64,000 bases of DNA from Bacteroidales bacterium (GCA_017554335.1 JAFZIO010000032.1:1-64000), one strand, 5' to 3'. Numbered from the stretch's first letter, positions 52,745-62,004 are shown. The notes: a model not told the origin generated them from the letters alone. Program-made: numbers and translations.

Positions 52745-52762
52745 AAGGGTACTTTTTAGGCC

Positions 52763-52771
52763 GCAAATATA
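52763..52771 (-). promoter_or_regulatory. -7 promoter box of fabF
   Basis: TATATTTGC on the minus strand, 18 nt upstream of the fabF ATG. It sits 12 bp from the divergent box at 52784-52792. Confidence 0.65.
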
Positions 52772-52783
52772 CAAACTTTTTCC

Positions 52784-52792
52784 TATATTTGC
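52784..52792 (+). promoter_or_regulatory. -7 promoter box of the LytTR gene, 6 nt from ATG
   Basis: TATATTTGC, then AGGACT, then ATG at 52799. The AGGA might serve as a weak ribosome site only if transcription starts upstream of it. Confidence 0.6.
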
Positions 52793-52798
52793 AGGACT

Positions 52799-53689
52799 AT
52801 GCCTAAGCATTCGCCTACCGACCAGCTGCCGAGATTTCTGCTCGGAAAGCACCAGTTGATAATGACCGTTACCTTTGCGGCCTTCTTTTCTCTGGTGTTC
52901 CTCCTGGTAAGCGTTCCGCTTTCGCACAATGCCTGGTTTGAGATCGGAAGGGGTGAGGCTTTCATGTTCACCGTTGTTTTTTATCTTATAGCCCTCTCCG
53001 TTGTCGTCATCAGCAAGGTGTTCATGTATATCCAGCGCAACGCGGATAATTTTCCTGTCTACCGTTATGTTTTATGGAACGTAACGGAGATCCTGCTTAT
53101 TGCTCTTCTGTATTGCTTTTTTACTGTAGAAGGCGACAAGTTCGGGATAATCAGCCTGGAGAACAAGGCCCTGTGGCATCTCTGCCTGGGTGCCGTAGTA
53201 TACGCAAGCATCTCTCTTGGCGTGCCCTATGTGCTTATGGCCCAATACTTCATGATTGAAGAGAGGGACAACACCATCCGCCTGATGAACTACGATACGG
53301 TGGTCAGCGATGTACCCATCAAGCCCAGCGAGGAAAAGCGCATTACGCTGTTCGACAACAACGGAGTGCTCAAGCTTTCCATCAGCCCGGACAACCTTTT
53401 CTTCATAGAATCAGACGACAACTACATTCAGGTCTGGTACTCCGATGTGTCCGGAGAGCTGAAGAAATATATGCTCCGCTGCCGCCTGAAGACAGTAGAA
53501 GACAGTTTTACCGACAGCGACCTGGTTCGCTGCCACCGCAAATACATTATTAACATACGGAAGGTGCGAATGCTTATTTCCGAGCGTGACGGATATGCGG
53601 TAGAGCTCGACAGCGACGCAACTCCGCGCATCCCCGTATCCAAAACATACGAGCAGGCGGTGCTTGCCCGTTTTAACTCAAGATCCTGA
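52799..53689 (+). CDS. Membrane-anchored LytTR-domain transcriptional regulator
   Basis: 296 residues. Four hydrophobic segments in the first 165 residues, then a linker and a C-terminal LytTR DNA-binding domain (about 195-295: LFFIESDDNYIQVWY, LRCRLKTVEDSF, LVRCHRKYIINIRKV, IPVSKTYEQAVLARF). There is no receiver domain and no histidine kinase next to it, so the signal is probably sensed by the membrane part. First of three plus-strand genes with gaps of 2 and 12 bp. Confidence 0.87.
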   Translation: MPKHSPTDQLPRFLLGKHQLIMTVTFAAFFSLVFLLVSVPLSHNAWFEIGRGEAFMFTVVFYLIALSVVVISKVFMYIQRNADNFPVYRYVLWNVTEILLIALLYCFFTVEGDKFGIISLENKALWHLCLGAVVYASISLGVPYVLMAQYFMIEERDNTIRLMNYDTVVSDVPIKPSEEKRITLFDNNGVLKLSISPDNLFFIESDDNYIQVWYSDVSGELKKYMLRCRLKTVEDSFTDSDLVRCHRKYIINIRKVRMLISERDGYAVELDSDATPRIPVSKTYEQAVLARFNSRS

Positions 53690-53691
53690 TT

Positions 53692-54096
53692 ATGTGGCAG
53701 AGAGTACAGACACTATATCTGGCATTGGCGACGGCCCTGATTGCCGCCATGTTTTTCTGTGATAAGGCGGACGGCGTAAGCTTCGTGTCCTACTGGCCTT
53801 ATCTTGTAATGCTGATTCTTATCACCCTGCTTAACATCCTGGCACTTACGACCTACAAGATAAGGGTGTTCCAGGTGCGCACTACTGTTCTGTCCGCACT
53901 GCTTACCCTGGCCCTGCAGGCCTGGCTGGTGGTGGACTTCATCGTAACGGGCAACGACCCTTTGTTCCATGTCCCTGCGCTGTTCCCGATCGTGGCCGTA
54001 ATTCTCGATGTTATGGCCGCCCGCGGCATCTGGGCAGACGAGCTCATGGTCCGCAGCTCAAGCAGGCTCCGTTCCAGCAAGCGAAACAAACATTAA
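53692..54096 (+). CDS. DUF4293 membrane protein
   Basis: 134 residues with four predicted transmembrane helices. The opening MWQRVQTLYLALATALIAAMF and the fourth-helix region match DUF4293, a family of unknown function found in Bacteroidota. A basic tail RSSSRLRSSKRNKH is cytoplasmic. It begins 2 bp after the LytTR gene. Confidence 0.8.
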   Translation: MWQRVQTLYLALATALIAAMFFCDKADGVSFVSYWPYLVMLILITLLNILALTTYKIRVFQVRTTVLSALLTLALQAWLVVDFIVTGNDPLFHVPALFPIVAVILDVMAARGIWADELMVRSSSRLRSSKRNKH

Positions 54097-54108
54097 ACCA
54101 CAATAATT

Positions 54109-54993
54109 ATGCGTATCCCTGAATCTGAACTAATCATCAACGGCGACGGCTCCGTATTCCACATTCACCTGAAGCCGGAAGAGCTGGCCGACAACGTCAT
54201 CATGGTAGGCGATCCGTCCCGCGTGGACATGATCGGCGAGTACCTCACTGACATCGAATTCCGCCACGAGTCGCGCGAATTCGTGTCCATTACCGGCAAG
54301 CGTAACGGCAAGCGCATCACCGCCATTTCCCACGGCATCGGTCCGGACAACATCGACATTGTGATGACCGAACTTGACGCCCTTGCCAACGTGGACTTCA
54401 AGACCCGCGAGGTCAAACCCGTCCACCGCGCCCTGAACATCCTCCGTATAGGCACTTCCGGCGCCCTTCACGCAGACATCCCTCTCGGAAGCTATGTGCT
54501 TGCGCATATCAGCGTCGGTTTCGACGGAGTCATGAACTGGTATGCCAACCGCGACAAGGTTACCATCCCCGCAGTTGAGGAAGCCTTCAAGAAACACATG
54601 AACTGGCTTGACGTGCTACCTTCCCCTTACTTTGTAAAGGCATCCCCGAAGATTATCGACCTGATGAAGGACGTTACTATTAAGGGCGTTACCATTTCCG
54701 CTCCCGGCTTCTACGGTCCTCAAGGCCGCGTGGTCCGCGTTCCTCTGGCAATGCCAAACATGCTTGAGGACATCGAGAGCTTCCGCTTCAGCGAAGCAGG
54801 CGAGGATTATAAGATTACCAACTTCGAGATGGAGAGTTCCCCTCTCGCCGGCCTTGCCGCCCATCTCGGACACAACGCCTCTACGGTCTGCTGCATAATC
54901 GCCAACCGCTACCTGCAAAGTTCCAACCCCGACTACAAACCGGCAATCCGCAAACTTGTTGAGTTGGCGGTGGATCGCATGAGTACGCTGTAG
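54109..54993 (+). CDS. udp: Nucleoside phosphorylase (uridine phosphorylase type)
   Basis: 294 residues. Phosphorolysis of a nucleoside to base and ribose 1-phosphate for salvage. Conserved blocks of the PNP/UDP family: VIMVGDPSRVDMI (phosphate binding), SHGIGPDNIDIVMTEL, ILRIGTSGALHADIPLGSYV and FEMESSPLAGLAAHLGH with the ribose-binding Glu-Met-Glu. The insertion near 160-200 and overall length fit the longer Bacteroidota uridine-phosphorylase-like group, so purine use is not excluded. Ends 3 bp before a family B element shared with convergent prfA. Confidence 0.88.
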   Translation: MRIPESELIINGDGSVFHIHLKPEELADNVIMVGDPSRVDMIGEYLTDIEFRHESREFVSITGKRNGKRITAISHGIGPDNIDIVMTELDALANVDFKTREVKPVHRALNILRIGTSGALHADIPLGSYVLAHISVGFDGVMNWYANRDKVTIPAVEEAFKKHMNWLDVLPSPYFVKASPKIIDLMKDVTIKGVTISAPGFYGPQGRVVRVPLAMPNMLEDIESFRFSEAGEDYKITNFEMESSPLAGLAAHLGHNASTVCCIIANRYLQSSNPDYKPAIRKLVELAVDRMSTL

Positions 54994-54995
54994 AC

Positions 54996-55099
54996 GAGAC
55001 CGCACTTTCGCTGGTATATGAAGAAAAATGCTGGCTCGGCCCCTTCTGGAAGGCGTCGAGCCAGCATTATTAGTTGCAGGAGGCCGAAAGTGCGGTCTC
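54996..55099 (+). repeat. Family B palindromic element, copy 2
   Basis: 104 bp, termini GAGACCGCACTTTCG at 54996-55010 and its complement at 55085-55099; inner stem AATGCTGGCTCG/CGAGCCAGCATT. Differs from the reverse complement of copy 1 at one base. It occupies the space between the convergent udp and prfA genes and presumably ends both transcripts. Confidence 0.85.
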
Positions 55100-55117
55100 G
55101 CCTCCTCTCACAAAGAA

Positions 55118-56206
55118 TTATTCTCCTGCCTCTTTGAGGCGTTCGGCGTTTTCTGCAATCTGGAGCTGATCTATGCACTCCTGGATGTCGCCGTCCATGA
55201 AGACGGGAAGGTTGTACATGCTCCAGTTGATGCGGTGGTCGGTAACGCGGCCCTGGGGATAGTTGTAGGTACGGATTTTGGCCGAGCGGTCTCCGGTAGA
55301 CACCATGGTCTTGCGCTTGGCGGCAATGCCGTCGAGGTACTTCTGATGCTCCAGATTATACAAACGGGTACGGAGCTCCTCGAATGCACGGTCTTTGTTC
55401 TTAAGCTGCGAGCGCTCCTCCTGGCACTGGACCACCAGACCGGAAGGGATATGGGTAAGACGCACGGCCGAATAGGTCGTATTTACGCCCTGGCCGCCGG
55501 GGCCTGAAGAGCAGAACAAATCCAGGCGGATATCGTCCCAGCTGAGGTCCACGTCAAACTCCCCTGCCTCAGGGAAAACGGCCACGGAGGCAGCCGAGGT
55601 CTGGATTCGTCCCTGGGTCTCGGTCTGGGGGACACGCTGGACGCGATGAACGCCGGACTCATATTTCATAACTCCGTAAACTCCGTCGTTGCCGCTGAGC
55701 TTGAACACTATCTGCTTGAAGCCGCCGGACGTGCCGGGTGCCTGGTCGGTGACCTCCAGCTTCCAGCCGCGGGACTCGGCAAAATGCTGATACATACGGA
55801 AGAGGTCTCCGGCAAATATTGCCGCCTCGTCGCCTCCGGCGCCGCCGCGGATTTCCACGATGGCGTTCTTGGAGTCGTCAGGATCGGCCGGAATCAGCAG
55901 GAGCTTGATATTCTGCTCCATCTCGGGAATCTTCGGCTCAATCTCGGCAATCTCCTCGCGGGCCATCTCACGCAGTTCCTCGTCCTTCTCGTTCAGCATG
56001 ATGTCCTTTGCCGACTGCAGGTCGCTCAGCATCTTCTCGTACTCGTGCCCTGCCTTGATAATGGGCTCGAGTTCCTTGTAGTCCTTGTTCAGCTGCACAT
56101 ATTTCTTCATGTCGGACATAACCGAAGGGTCCGACAACTGATCCTGAATGGACTGGAATTTTCCCTCGAGGGAAAGAACTTTGTCAAGCAGCGTATTCTC
56201 TGCCAT
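55118..56206 (-). CDS. prfA: Peptide chain release factor 1
   Basis: 362 residues. Reads UAA and UAG and releases the nascent chain. The catalytic GGQ lies in [17 protein letters not shown]; the codon-recognition tripeptide is PQT (in [10 protein letters not shown]), of the RF1 PxT class rather than the RF2 SPF class. [19 protein letters not shown] is the other signature. It follows the GNAT-like gene with a 3-bp gap and is probably co-transcribed. Confidence 0.97.
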   Translation of the reverse strand: MAENTLLDKVLSLEGKFQSIQDQLSDPSVMSDMKKYVQLNKDYKELEPIIKAGHEYEKMLSDLQSAKDIMLNEKDEELREMAREEIAEIEPKIPEMEQNIKLLLIPADPDDSKNAIVEIRGGAGGDEAAIFAGDLFRMYQHFAESRGWKLEVTDQAPGTSGGFKQIVFKLSGNDGVYGVMKYESGVHRVQRVPQTETQGRIQTSAASVAVFPEAGEFDVDLSWDDIRLDLFCSSGPGGQGVNTTYSAVRLTHIPSGLVVQCQEERSQLKNKDRAFEELRTRLYNLEHQKYLDGIAAKRKTMVSTGDRSAKIRTYNYPQGRVTDHRINWSMYNLPVFMDGDIQECIDQLQIAENAERLKEAGE

Positions 56207-56209
56207 AAA

Positions 56210-57328
56210 TCACTCTCCTATCTTCTTAATGTAGCACCTGCGCCGCATGAACGGCTCATGCTCATAACTGTTCCAAATATTCACCGCACCGTTTGACTCT
56301 ATCTGGGGATTGGAAATGGCCCAGCGGTTGCCTATCTTGATAGCCTTGTCTGCCATCTCCTTGTAATACACGGCAGAAACGCCCTTGTTCTGCCACTCCG
56401 GCACTGCGCCGTTTATCATAAGGTCCGTGATCTCGTAATCCTTCAGGGCCTTCCTGAGATACCACCAGCCGAAGGGGAACAGACGGCCTTTCGCCTTCTT
56501 GAGAGCCTCCGAGATGCTCGGGAAAGAGATTCCGAAAGCCACAATCTCGTTATGCTCGTCGAAGAGCACGCAGCTGGCCTTGTCGGAAATAAAGCGCATG
56601 GAAGTTTTGGCCTCCTCGTCAATTTCGGCGTCCGTGAACGGGATGAAATTATATACCGTTTCCGAGAAGCTCTCGTTATATACGTGGAAGAACTTGCGCA
56701 CCATTTCAGGGTCTTTCTTCAGCTCGTCGATGCTGCCGAAATGCAAGTTGTAACGCTCCTCTACCACCTTTGCCACTCGCCTGGCCTTCTCGGGCACGCC
56801 ATGGTTGGCAACCATCTTGTACTGCAGCCAGTCGCACTCTTTCTCGAAGCCGAGCTCCTGAATCAAGTCGTTGTAATACGGGTAGTTATAAAGGCAGTTG
56901 AAAGGCGGGGTGTTCTCGTATCCCTCTACCAGCATGCCCTGCTTGCCGAGGGTGTTGTAATAAAGGGGACCGTGAATCTCGGTCATGCCCTCCCCTTTTG
57001 CCCACTGCTCAGCGGTGCTGATGAGCAGACGGGCGACCTCCAGGTCTTTCACGCAGTCGAACCAGCCGAAACGGACGCGCTTCTTCCCGTATCGCTCGTT
57101 GTAGCGGGGATTGATGATGGCGCAGATGCGTCCCACCACCTTGGTCCCGTCCTGCACCATCCACATCTTGCGCTTGCAATAAGACAGCGAAGACACCTTG
57201 GTCAGGGAATAAACCTGATCTGAATGCAGCGCAGGAACATACTGCCTGCAAGACTGATAGAGCTGGTCCGGGAACTTGATGAAGCGCATCAAGTCCGAAC
57301 GGGTTTTAACTTCGTGAACACTAAACAT
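56210..57328 (-). CDS. GNAT-fold acyltransferase-like protein of unknown function
   Basis: 372 residues. The C-terminal half resembles a GNAT N-acyltransferase: a strand-rich stretch SCVLFDEHNEIVAFGISFPS followed by GRLFPFGWWYLRKAL and AVPEWQNKGVSAVYYKEMADKA, with NKGV in place of the usual RGxGxG/A acetyl-CoA loop. The N-terminal half (YIPALHSDQVYSL-like opening, EIHGPLYYNTLGKQGML) belongs to a Bacteroidota family whose function I do not know. The start is the ATG at 57328; a TTG nine bases upstream lies inside the promoter box TAACTTTGC (57334-57342). Confidence 0.72.
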   Translation of the reverse strand: MFSVHEVKTRSDLMRFIKFPDQLYQSCRQYVPALHSDQVYSLTKVSSLSYCKRKMWMVQDGTKVVGRICAIINPRYNERYGKKRVRFGWFDCVKDLEVARLLISTAEQWAKGEGMTEIHGPLYYNTLGKQGMLVEGYENTPPFNCLYNYPYYNDLIQELGFEKECDWLQYKMVANHGVPEKARRVAKVVEERYNLHFGSIDELKKDPEMVRKFFHVYNESFSETVYNFIPFTDAEIDEEAKTSMRFISDKASCVLFDEHNEIVAFGISFPSISEALKKAKGRLFPFGWWYLRKALKDYEITDLMINGAVPEWQNKGVSAVYYKEMADKAIKIGNRWAISNPQIESNGAVNIWNSYEHEPFMRRRCYIKKIGE

Positions 57329-57333
57329 ATCCT

Positions 57334-57342
57334 GCAAAGTTA
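57334..57342 (-). promoter_or_regulatory. -7 promoter box of GNAT-like-prfA operon, 5 nt from ATG
   Basis: TAACTTTGC on the minus strand, then AGGAT, then ATG. It decides the start of the GNAT-like gene. Confidence 0.65.
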
Positions 57343-57348
57343 AGCATT

Positions 57349-58071
57349 TTATTCTATTTCAGCAAAATGCCGTACCATGGCCTGAGCGCACACACAGCCG
57401 AAAACCGCCGGCAGCCAGGAAACAGTTCCGGTCTGCGACTTCTTGTTACGGCTCTCCTCCAGAACCACGGACGCCTTGTCCGGCTTTTCAGTAGAGAACA
57501 CCGCCAGAAAGCCCTCAGTAATCCCAAGCTTATGCAGACGCTTGCGGAGCATATGGGCCAGCGGGCACTGGAAACTGCGGGAAATATCATCCACACGCAC
57601 CTTGGTGGCATCCAGCTTGGAGCCGCTGCCCATGGAACTCACCAGAAATATCCCCCTGGACAAGCAATACTGAATCAGCGCAATCTTCGGGCTCAGCGTA
57701 TCTATCGCATCCACGACGCCGTCCAGCTCCAGCGGTCCCAGCAGCGACGGGATGCTCTCCTCATTCAGATACTCCGGCAGCACGGTAACATCCAGCGACG
57801 GATTGATATCCACCAGCCGTTCCCGCATCACCTCGCACTTGGGACGCCCCACGGTCGAATGCAGGGCCGGCAGCTGACGGTTGATGTTGCTGACAGATAC
57901 CACGTCGACATCCACCAGCACCACGTGCCCGACTCCCGCCCGTACAATCATTTCCGCCGCCATCGCACCGACGCCTCCCAGGCCGACTACGGCAACCCTG
58001 ACCGCCGCCAGCCTCTCAAGCGCCGCAGCTCCCAGAAGCATCTCTGTTCTTTCCTGCCAATCTAGGATCAT
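57349..58071 (-). CDS. tcdA: tRNA threonylcarbamoyladenosine dehydratase (ThiF/E1-like)
   Basis: 240 residues from the ATG at 58071. Cyclises t6A at position 37 of ANN-decoding tRNAs to ct6A using ATP. The E1-like nucleotide loop is VAVVGLGGVGAMAAEMIVRAG, followed by LVDVDVVSVSNINRQLPAL and DAIDTLSPKIALIQYC. The later GSGSKLDATKVRVDDI and VFSTEKP blocks are diagnostic of the TcdA/CsdL group. The ATG overlaps the S9 peptidase stop (ATGA); a frame extending upstream inside that gene is rejected. Confidence 0.92.
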   Translation of the reverse strand: MILDWQERTEMLLGAAALERLAAVRVAVVGLGGVGAMAAEMIVRAGVGHVVLVDVDVVSVSNINRQLPALHSTVGRPKCEVMRERLVDINPSLDVTVLPEYLNEESIPSLLGPLELDGVVDAIDTLSPKIALIQYCLSRGIFLVSSMGSGSKLDATKVRVDDISRSFQCPLAHMLRKRLHKLGITEGFLAVFSTEKPDKASVVLEESRNKKSQTGTVSWLPAVFGCVCAQAMVRHFAEIE

Positions 58072-60251
58072 TTCATCCAGCGTTCGAGCCAATCGAAGAA
58101 CGTACGATGCCAGAAGAGGGCGTTCTGCGGCTGCAGGATCCAATGGTTCTCCTCCGGGAACACCACCAGCTTGCTGGGCACACCCATCATCTGGGCGGCG
58201 TTGAAAGCGGCCATCCCCTGCTCGTACGGGATACGGTAGTCCATCATCCCATGGATGCAAAGGATAGGCGTGTGCCACTTGGTGACCATGGTAACCGGCG
58301 AATTGGCATAGTGGCGCTGCGCCTTGGGAGTGGAGGCGTACGGGGCGCCCGCCTGCTGCATGCCGCCGAAGGTGACGCCGTCGCCCGCAGGCCCCTGCTT
58401 CCCTTCAGAATAAGCGTACTGCTTCAGGCCGCCGTTGTCCCAGTTGGCGAACCACATCTCCTCCGTCGTAAACCACAGCTGAGCCTCGTCGAAGATGCCG
58501 GCGTGCGCAATGAAACAGTCGTAAAGGTCGCCATGCAGCCCCTCCAGCATATAAGCCGAATAGCCGCCGTAAGATGCGCCCACGCAGGCAAGCTTGCCAA
58601 CGTAAGGCTTCCCCTTGATGTAACGGCCGGCGCTCAGGTAGTCCTGCATGTTGAGGCCGCAGTAGTCACCGCTGATCTGCTCCTTCCACTCCTGGCCGAA
58701 GGCAGTGGTACCGCGACGGTTGGGCATGATGACGATGTAGCCCTGCTGCGCCATCAGACGGTAGCACCAGCGGTAGCTCCAGTCCTGCGAATTCGTGCCC
58801 TGGGGACCTCCCAGAACGATTTCGATGGCAGGATAAACCTTTTCCGGGTCGAACTGCGGCGGGTACATAACCCAGCAGTGCATCTGCTTGCCGTCCACGG
58901 TAGGCACATAAACGGCCTCCGTAGTCACATCGTCCAGCTGATTGAAAATGTATCCGTTGACATCGCTGACGGGGGCGTACGCAGGCTTGCCGGGGAAAAC
59001 TTCTGCAAGCTCGAGGGGACGCTGGAGGGAATAATAAGTAGTAAGCAGGCGCTGCGACTCCCCTTCCCCTTCCACGGCGAACGGGGTGAACATGTCGCAC
59101 TTCCAGCCGGCAGGCGTGAGGCGTGTAAGCTCATCCTCCGGGGTCACCTTGAATATGGCCTGAATGCCGTCAATCAAAGCGTTGAAGTACAATTCATTGC
59201 CGAACCAGGCAGGGCCGGAGGCGTCACGGTCGAGGGATGCCGCCAGCTGCCTGGGGGCACCGAACTGCAGCCCGCCGTCTCCATTCTGCACGTCACAGAT
59301 AAGGATGCGCTGGGCATCGGCCTCGTAGCCGTCGCGAGGCATGGAAATCCATGCCAGCCACTCACCGCCGGGACTCCATACGGGATCGGTATCGTAGCCG
59401 CCGTCCGTCTTTACCGGGATAGTCTCACCGGTCTGGGTATCAAAAACATAGATACCGGTATTCGTACTGAAGGCATACTGCTTGCCGACGAGCTTGCGGC
59501 AGGAATAAGCTATGTAACGGCCGTCGGGACTCCAGTCCAGCTGCTCGGCTCCGCCGAAGGGCTCGGTGGGCAGTTCGAAAGGCTCGTCGCCCAGGATATC
59601 GGTGGACTTCTCCGGAGTGATCATGCCGCCCAGCGAAGCCACGTAACTGCGGGGAACCTCGGTCACCCAGTGGTCCCAGTGACGGTACATCAGGTCCTCG
59701 GTGGCATAAGCCTGGGCCTTGTCCAGCGCAGGATCGGTATCGGCAGGCTGCTGGAGCCTGGGGTTCTTGATTGTTGACAAATAAATGAGCTTGCTCTGGT
59801 CGGGAGACAACTTAAACTCGGAAATCTTGAGGCATGAGTCACTCAATTGCACTTTCTTGCCGAGCTTGGAACCGGTGAGCGGCGCCTTCCATATCAGGCC
59901 TCCCTGCAGGAAGTAGATACTCTTGCCGTCGCCGGACCAGCGAGCGTTGCTTACGCTCTTGGCATAACGGGTCAGCTGGCGATGGTTGCTTCCGTCGGCG
60001 TCGCAGAGCCACAGGTTGCGGCAGCTGCGGTTGGCGGCAATATCGTTCCAGGATACGCCGTACATGATGGTCTTGCCGTCAGGACTTATCTGGGGGTCGC
60101 TCAGGCGCCCGAGAGACAGCAGCACTTCCGGAGTCATCACTCCGTCTTCTACAGTTATGTCGGAAGGGCCCGCGTAGCCTTTGGAATCTTCCGTCTTGGC
60201 ACAACTCATAATTGCTAAAATGGCACAGAGGCCGAAAAGATATTTCTTCAT
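58068..60251 (-). CDS. S9-family prolyl oligopeptidase-like serine peptidase (lipoprotein)
   Basis: 727 residues. The lipobox IMSC gives a lipidated periplasmic or outer-membrane enzyme. Residues about 35-420 form a beta-propeller with WD-like repeats (LSDPQISPDGKTIMYGV, DWSPDGRYIAYSC, PVWSPGGEWLAWI); the alpha/beta hydrolase domain has Ser560 in GASYGGYSAYM, Asp671 in GMMDYRIPYEQ and His703 in EENHWI. It resembles the Bacteroidota dipeptidyl or acylaminoacyl peptidases that process peptides for uptake. Third gene of the lemA-DUF2207-S9-tcdA operon. Confidence 0.92.
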   Translation of the reverse strand: MKKYLFGLCAILAIMSCAKTEDSKGYAGPSDITVEDGVMTPEVLLSLGRLSDPQISPDGKTIMYGVSWNDIAANRSCRNLWLCDADGSNHRQLTRYAKSVSNARWSGDGKSIYFLQGGLIWKAPLTGSKLGKKVQLSDSCLKISEFKLSPDQSKLIYLSTIKNPRLQQPADTDPALDKAQAYATEDLMYRHWDHWVTEVPRSYVASLGGMITPEKSTDILGDEPFELPTEPFGGAEQLDWSPDGRYIAYSCRKLVGKQYAFSTNTGIYVFDTQTGETIPVKTDGGYDTDPVWSPGGEWLAWISMPRDGYEADAQRILICDVQNGDGGLQFGAPRQLAASLDRDASGPAWFGNELYFNALIDGIQAIFKVTPEDELTRLTPAGWKCDMFTPFAVEGEGESQRLLTTYYSLQRPLELAEVFPGKPAYAPVSDVNGYIFNQLDDVTTEAVYVPTVDGKQMHCWVMYPPQFDPEKVYPAIEIVLGGPQGTNSQDWSYRWCYRLMAQQGYIVIMPNRRGTTAFGQEWKEQISGDYCGLNMQDYLSAGRYIKGKPYVGKLACVGASYGGYSAYMLEGLHGDLYDCFIAHAGIFDEAQLWFTTEEMWFANWDNGGLKQYAYSEGKQGPAGDGVTFGGMQQAGAPYASTPKAQRHYANSPVTMVTKWHTPILCIHGMMDYRIPYEQGMAAFNAAQMMGVPSKLVVFPEENHWILQPQNALFWHRTFFDWLERWMK

Positions 60252-60265
60252 AATCGTAATTATTC

Positions 60266-61990
60266 TTATCTACTTCCGCCGCCATGACCGCCTCCGGAGA
60301 AGCCGCCACCGCCGCCGAAAGAGGAATGCCCGCCGAATCCGCCGGAAGAGCGGCCTGAGTAGCCCCCTCCCGAAGGAGCTGTGGCAATGGCATAAGCACC
60401 ACGGGTGGCACTGCGGAACGTGTTAGTAAAGATGAGGACATCATTAAGGTCGGAGACTGGCAGACTGGGAATGCCGACAGCTGCCGTAGGCGCCAGGTTC
60501 TTCATATCCTTGGCAACCTTGTCCGCCATTCCGAACAGGGCCGCCACCATAAGGTACTTGCCCCAGAGCGCGACCTCGGGGGAATAGCGCTCGTTAATCA
60601 GAGTGAAGTCTTTAAGGTACTGAACGAAGCGCAGTGACTGCATGGCTTCTTTCTGCCCCTCAGGACTGAAAGTCATCTCATCATAATACCTGGAGTTCTC
60701 CGGATCTGCGTAACCGTTCTGGCGCAGGCTGATGCGGACCTCGTCCTTCAAGGTCTTTACCCATTCCTTCACTGCTGAGGTATGGCTCTCCGCCCAACGC
60801 TTGAACTCTTTCTCCTGCAATACCTTATCCGATCCGGAGGCGGTCTTCAGAAGCCCGAGCAGACCCATCTCGCTCCGCGAAAGGTTCTCCGTGGAAGCCG
60901 AATCGTTGAAATGGAATTCCTTCTTGTTGTTAACATCCCTCTTCAACACTATTACGCCCTCATACATCATGTGAAGCATCATAGCGGGAATGATTGTAAA
61001 CTTGCCGTCGTCGTACCCGGTAAGATGAGAAGCCACATAATAGGTCTCCTGTATTCCCCCGTTGAAGGGCAGGGTCCTGTTCCATTCAAGGTTCTTGGGA
61101 ATTCTCCTGACGCCGAAAATCTTCTTGATATTTTTCCGGCTCTTGCCCTTTACTATGCCGAGTGCTATAAGGAAGCGCTTGATCGGATATACCACCAAGC
61201 CCCATATCATACCGACGAACATAATGAAACCCAGCAGCGCCTCATACCATGTTGCTTCCTCCTCTTCTTCGTCACCGAAGTCGGCACCGTCCATTGCCCT
61301 GCTGAGTACATAGTCGAAATCATTGTCCCGAACGCTGGAGGAGTTGAAGATACCTTTGTCGAAACGCAGGAGCAGGATCAGAGAAGAACTGCGCCTGAAG
61401 CTCTCCGAAGACTCGGCGACGACCTTTCCGTCCGCCCAACTGGTGGTGCCCTCATAGCCGAATCCCCAGATACGGGAATTCTCTTCGCCGAGCGGAACGG
61501 GGGCGCTGAGAGTCAGGCGCACGTGCGCAGGATTCGCTGAAAGTTCGTCGGACACGAACTGCATATGCAACATGTCATAGTCGTTGAGCGACTTGACCGC
61601 ATTGGTCATATCATAGCTCACGGTAAAGGTGTGGGGACCGTAACTGCCTACACCCCAGCAAATCTCGTAGCCGCCATAAGTCTTATGGAGGCCGCACCTG
61701 AAGGCCTTTTCATCGATACTGCGGTCTACATCCCAGCTGCCTTCGTTGTGATATGCCCTGCCGCGCTCGTCTATGACATGGAGATTGCCTATACTGATGT
61801 CCCCGAGGTTTTCCCTCACCAGATACCACTCCGTTCCGCTCGCCACAACCACATCCCAGACTTCCACGATATGGGCGGTACCCAGAGTATCCAGGGACAC
61901 CTTGATGTCAATGTCCCGGATCTCAGGCTCGTATGCAAACGCAGAAATGGCGGACAAAGCCGCCACTACTGTAAAAATGAACCTTTTCAT
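60266..61990 (-). CDS. DUF2207 membrane protein
   Basis: 574 residues. A signal peptide (FIFTVVAALSAISAFA) is followed by an exported DUF2207 domain (YEPEIRDIDIKVSLDTLGTAHIVE), a transmembrane helix near 245-265 and a cytoplasmic region with further hydrophobic segments near 480. The tail GGFGGHSSFGGGGGFSGGGH is Gly/Ser/His-rich, as usual for this family. LemA and DUF2207 proteins are very often encoded together, as here (14 bp gap). Function is not established; a membrane or envelope role is likely. Confidence 0.88.
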   Translation of the reverse strand: MKRFIFTVVAALSAISAFAYEPEIRDIDIKVSLDTLGTAHIVEVWDVVVASGTEWYLVRENLGDISIGNLHVIDERGRAYHNEGSWDVDRSIDEKAFRCGLHKTYGGYEICWGVGSYGPHTFTVSYDMTNAVKSLNDYDMLHMQFVSDELSANPAHVRLTLSAPVPLGEENSRIWGFGYEGTTSWADGKVVAESSESFRRSSSLILLLRFDKGIFNSSSVRDNDFDYVLSRAMDGADFGDEEEEEATWYEALLGFIMFVGMIWGLVVYPIKRFLIALGIVKGKSRKNIKKIFGVRRIPKNLEWNRTLPFNGGIQETYYVASHLTGYDDGKFTIIPAMMLHMMYEGVIVLKRDVNNKKEFHFNDSASTENLSRSEMGLLGLLKTASGSDKVLQEKEFKRWAESHTSAVKEWVKTLKDEVRISLRQNGYADPENSRYYDEMTFSPEGQKEAMQSLRFVQYLKDFTLINERYSPEVALWGKYLMVAALFGMADKVAKDMKNLAPTAAVGIPSLPVSDLNDVLIFTNTFRSATRGAYAIATAPSGGGYSGRSSGGFGGHSSFGGGGGFSGGGHGGGSR

Positions 61991-62004
61991 TGCAGGAGTC
62001 CTTC

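Noticed and set aside
52745..52927. N-terminal extension of fabF by 61 residues
   Set aside because: It crosses the fabF promoter and the divergent LytTR gene start, and would make the protein longer than any usual FabF.
55118..56206. Codon-recognition tripeptide PQT in release factor 1
   Set aside because: The middle residue differs from the PAT and PVT forms I know, but the position is variable in RF1 and the rest is normal. Not evidence of recoding.
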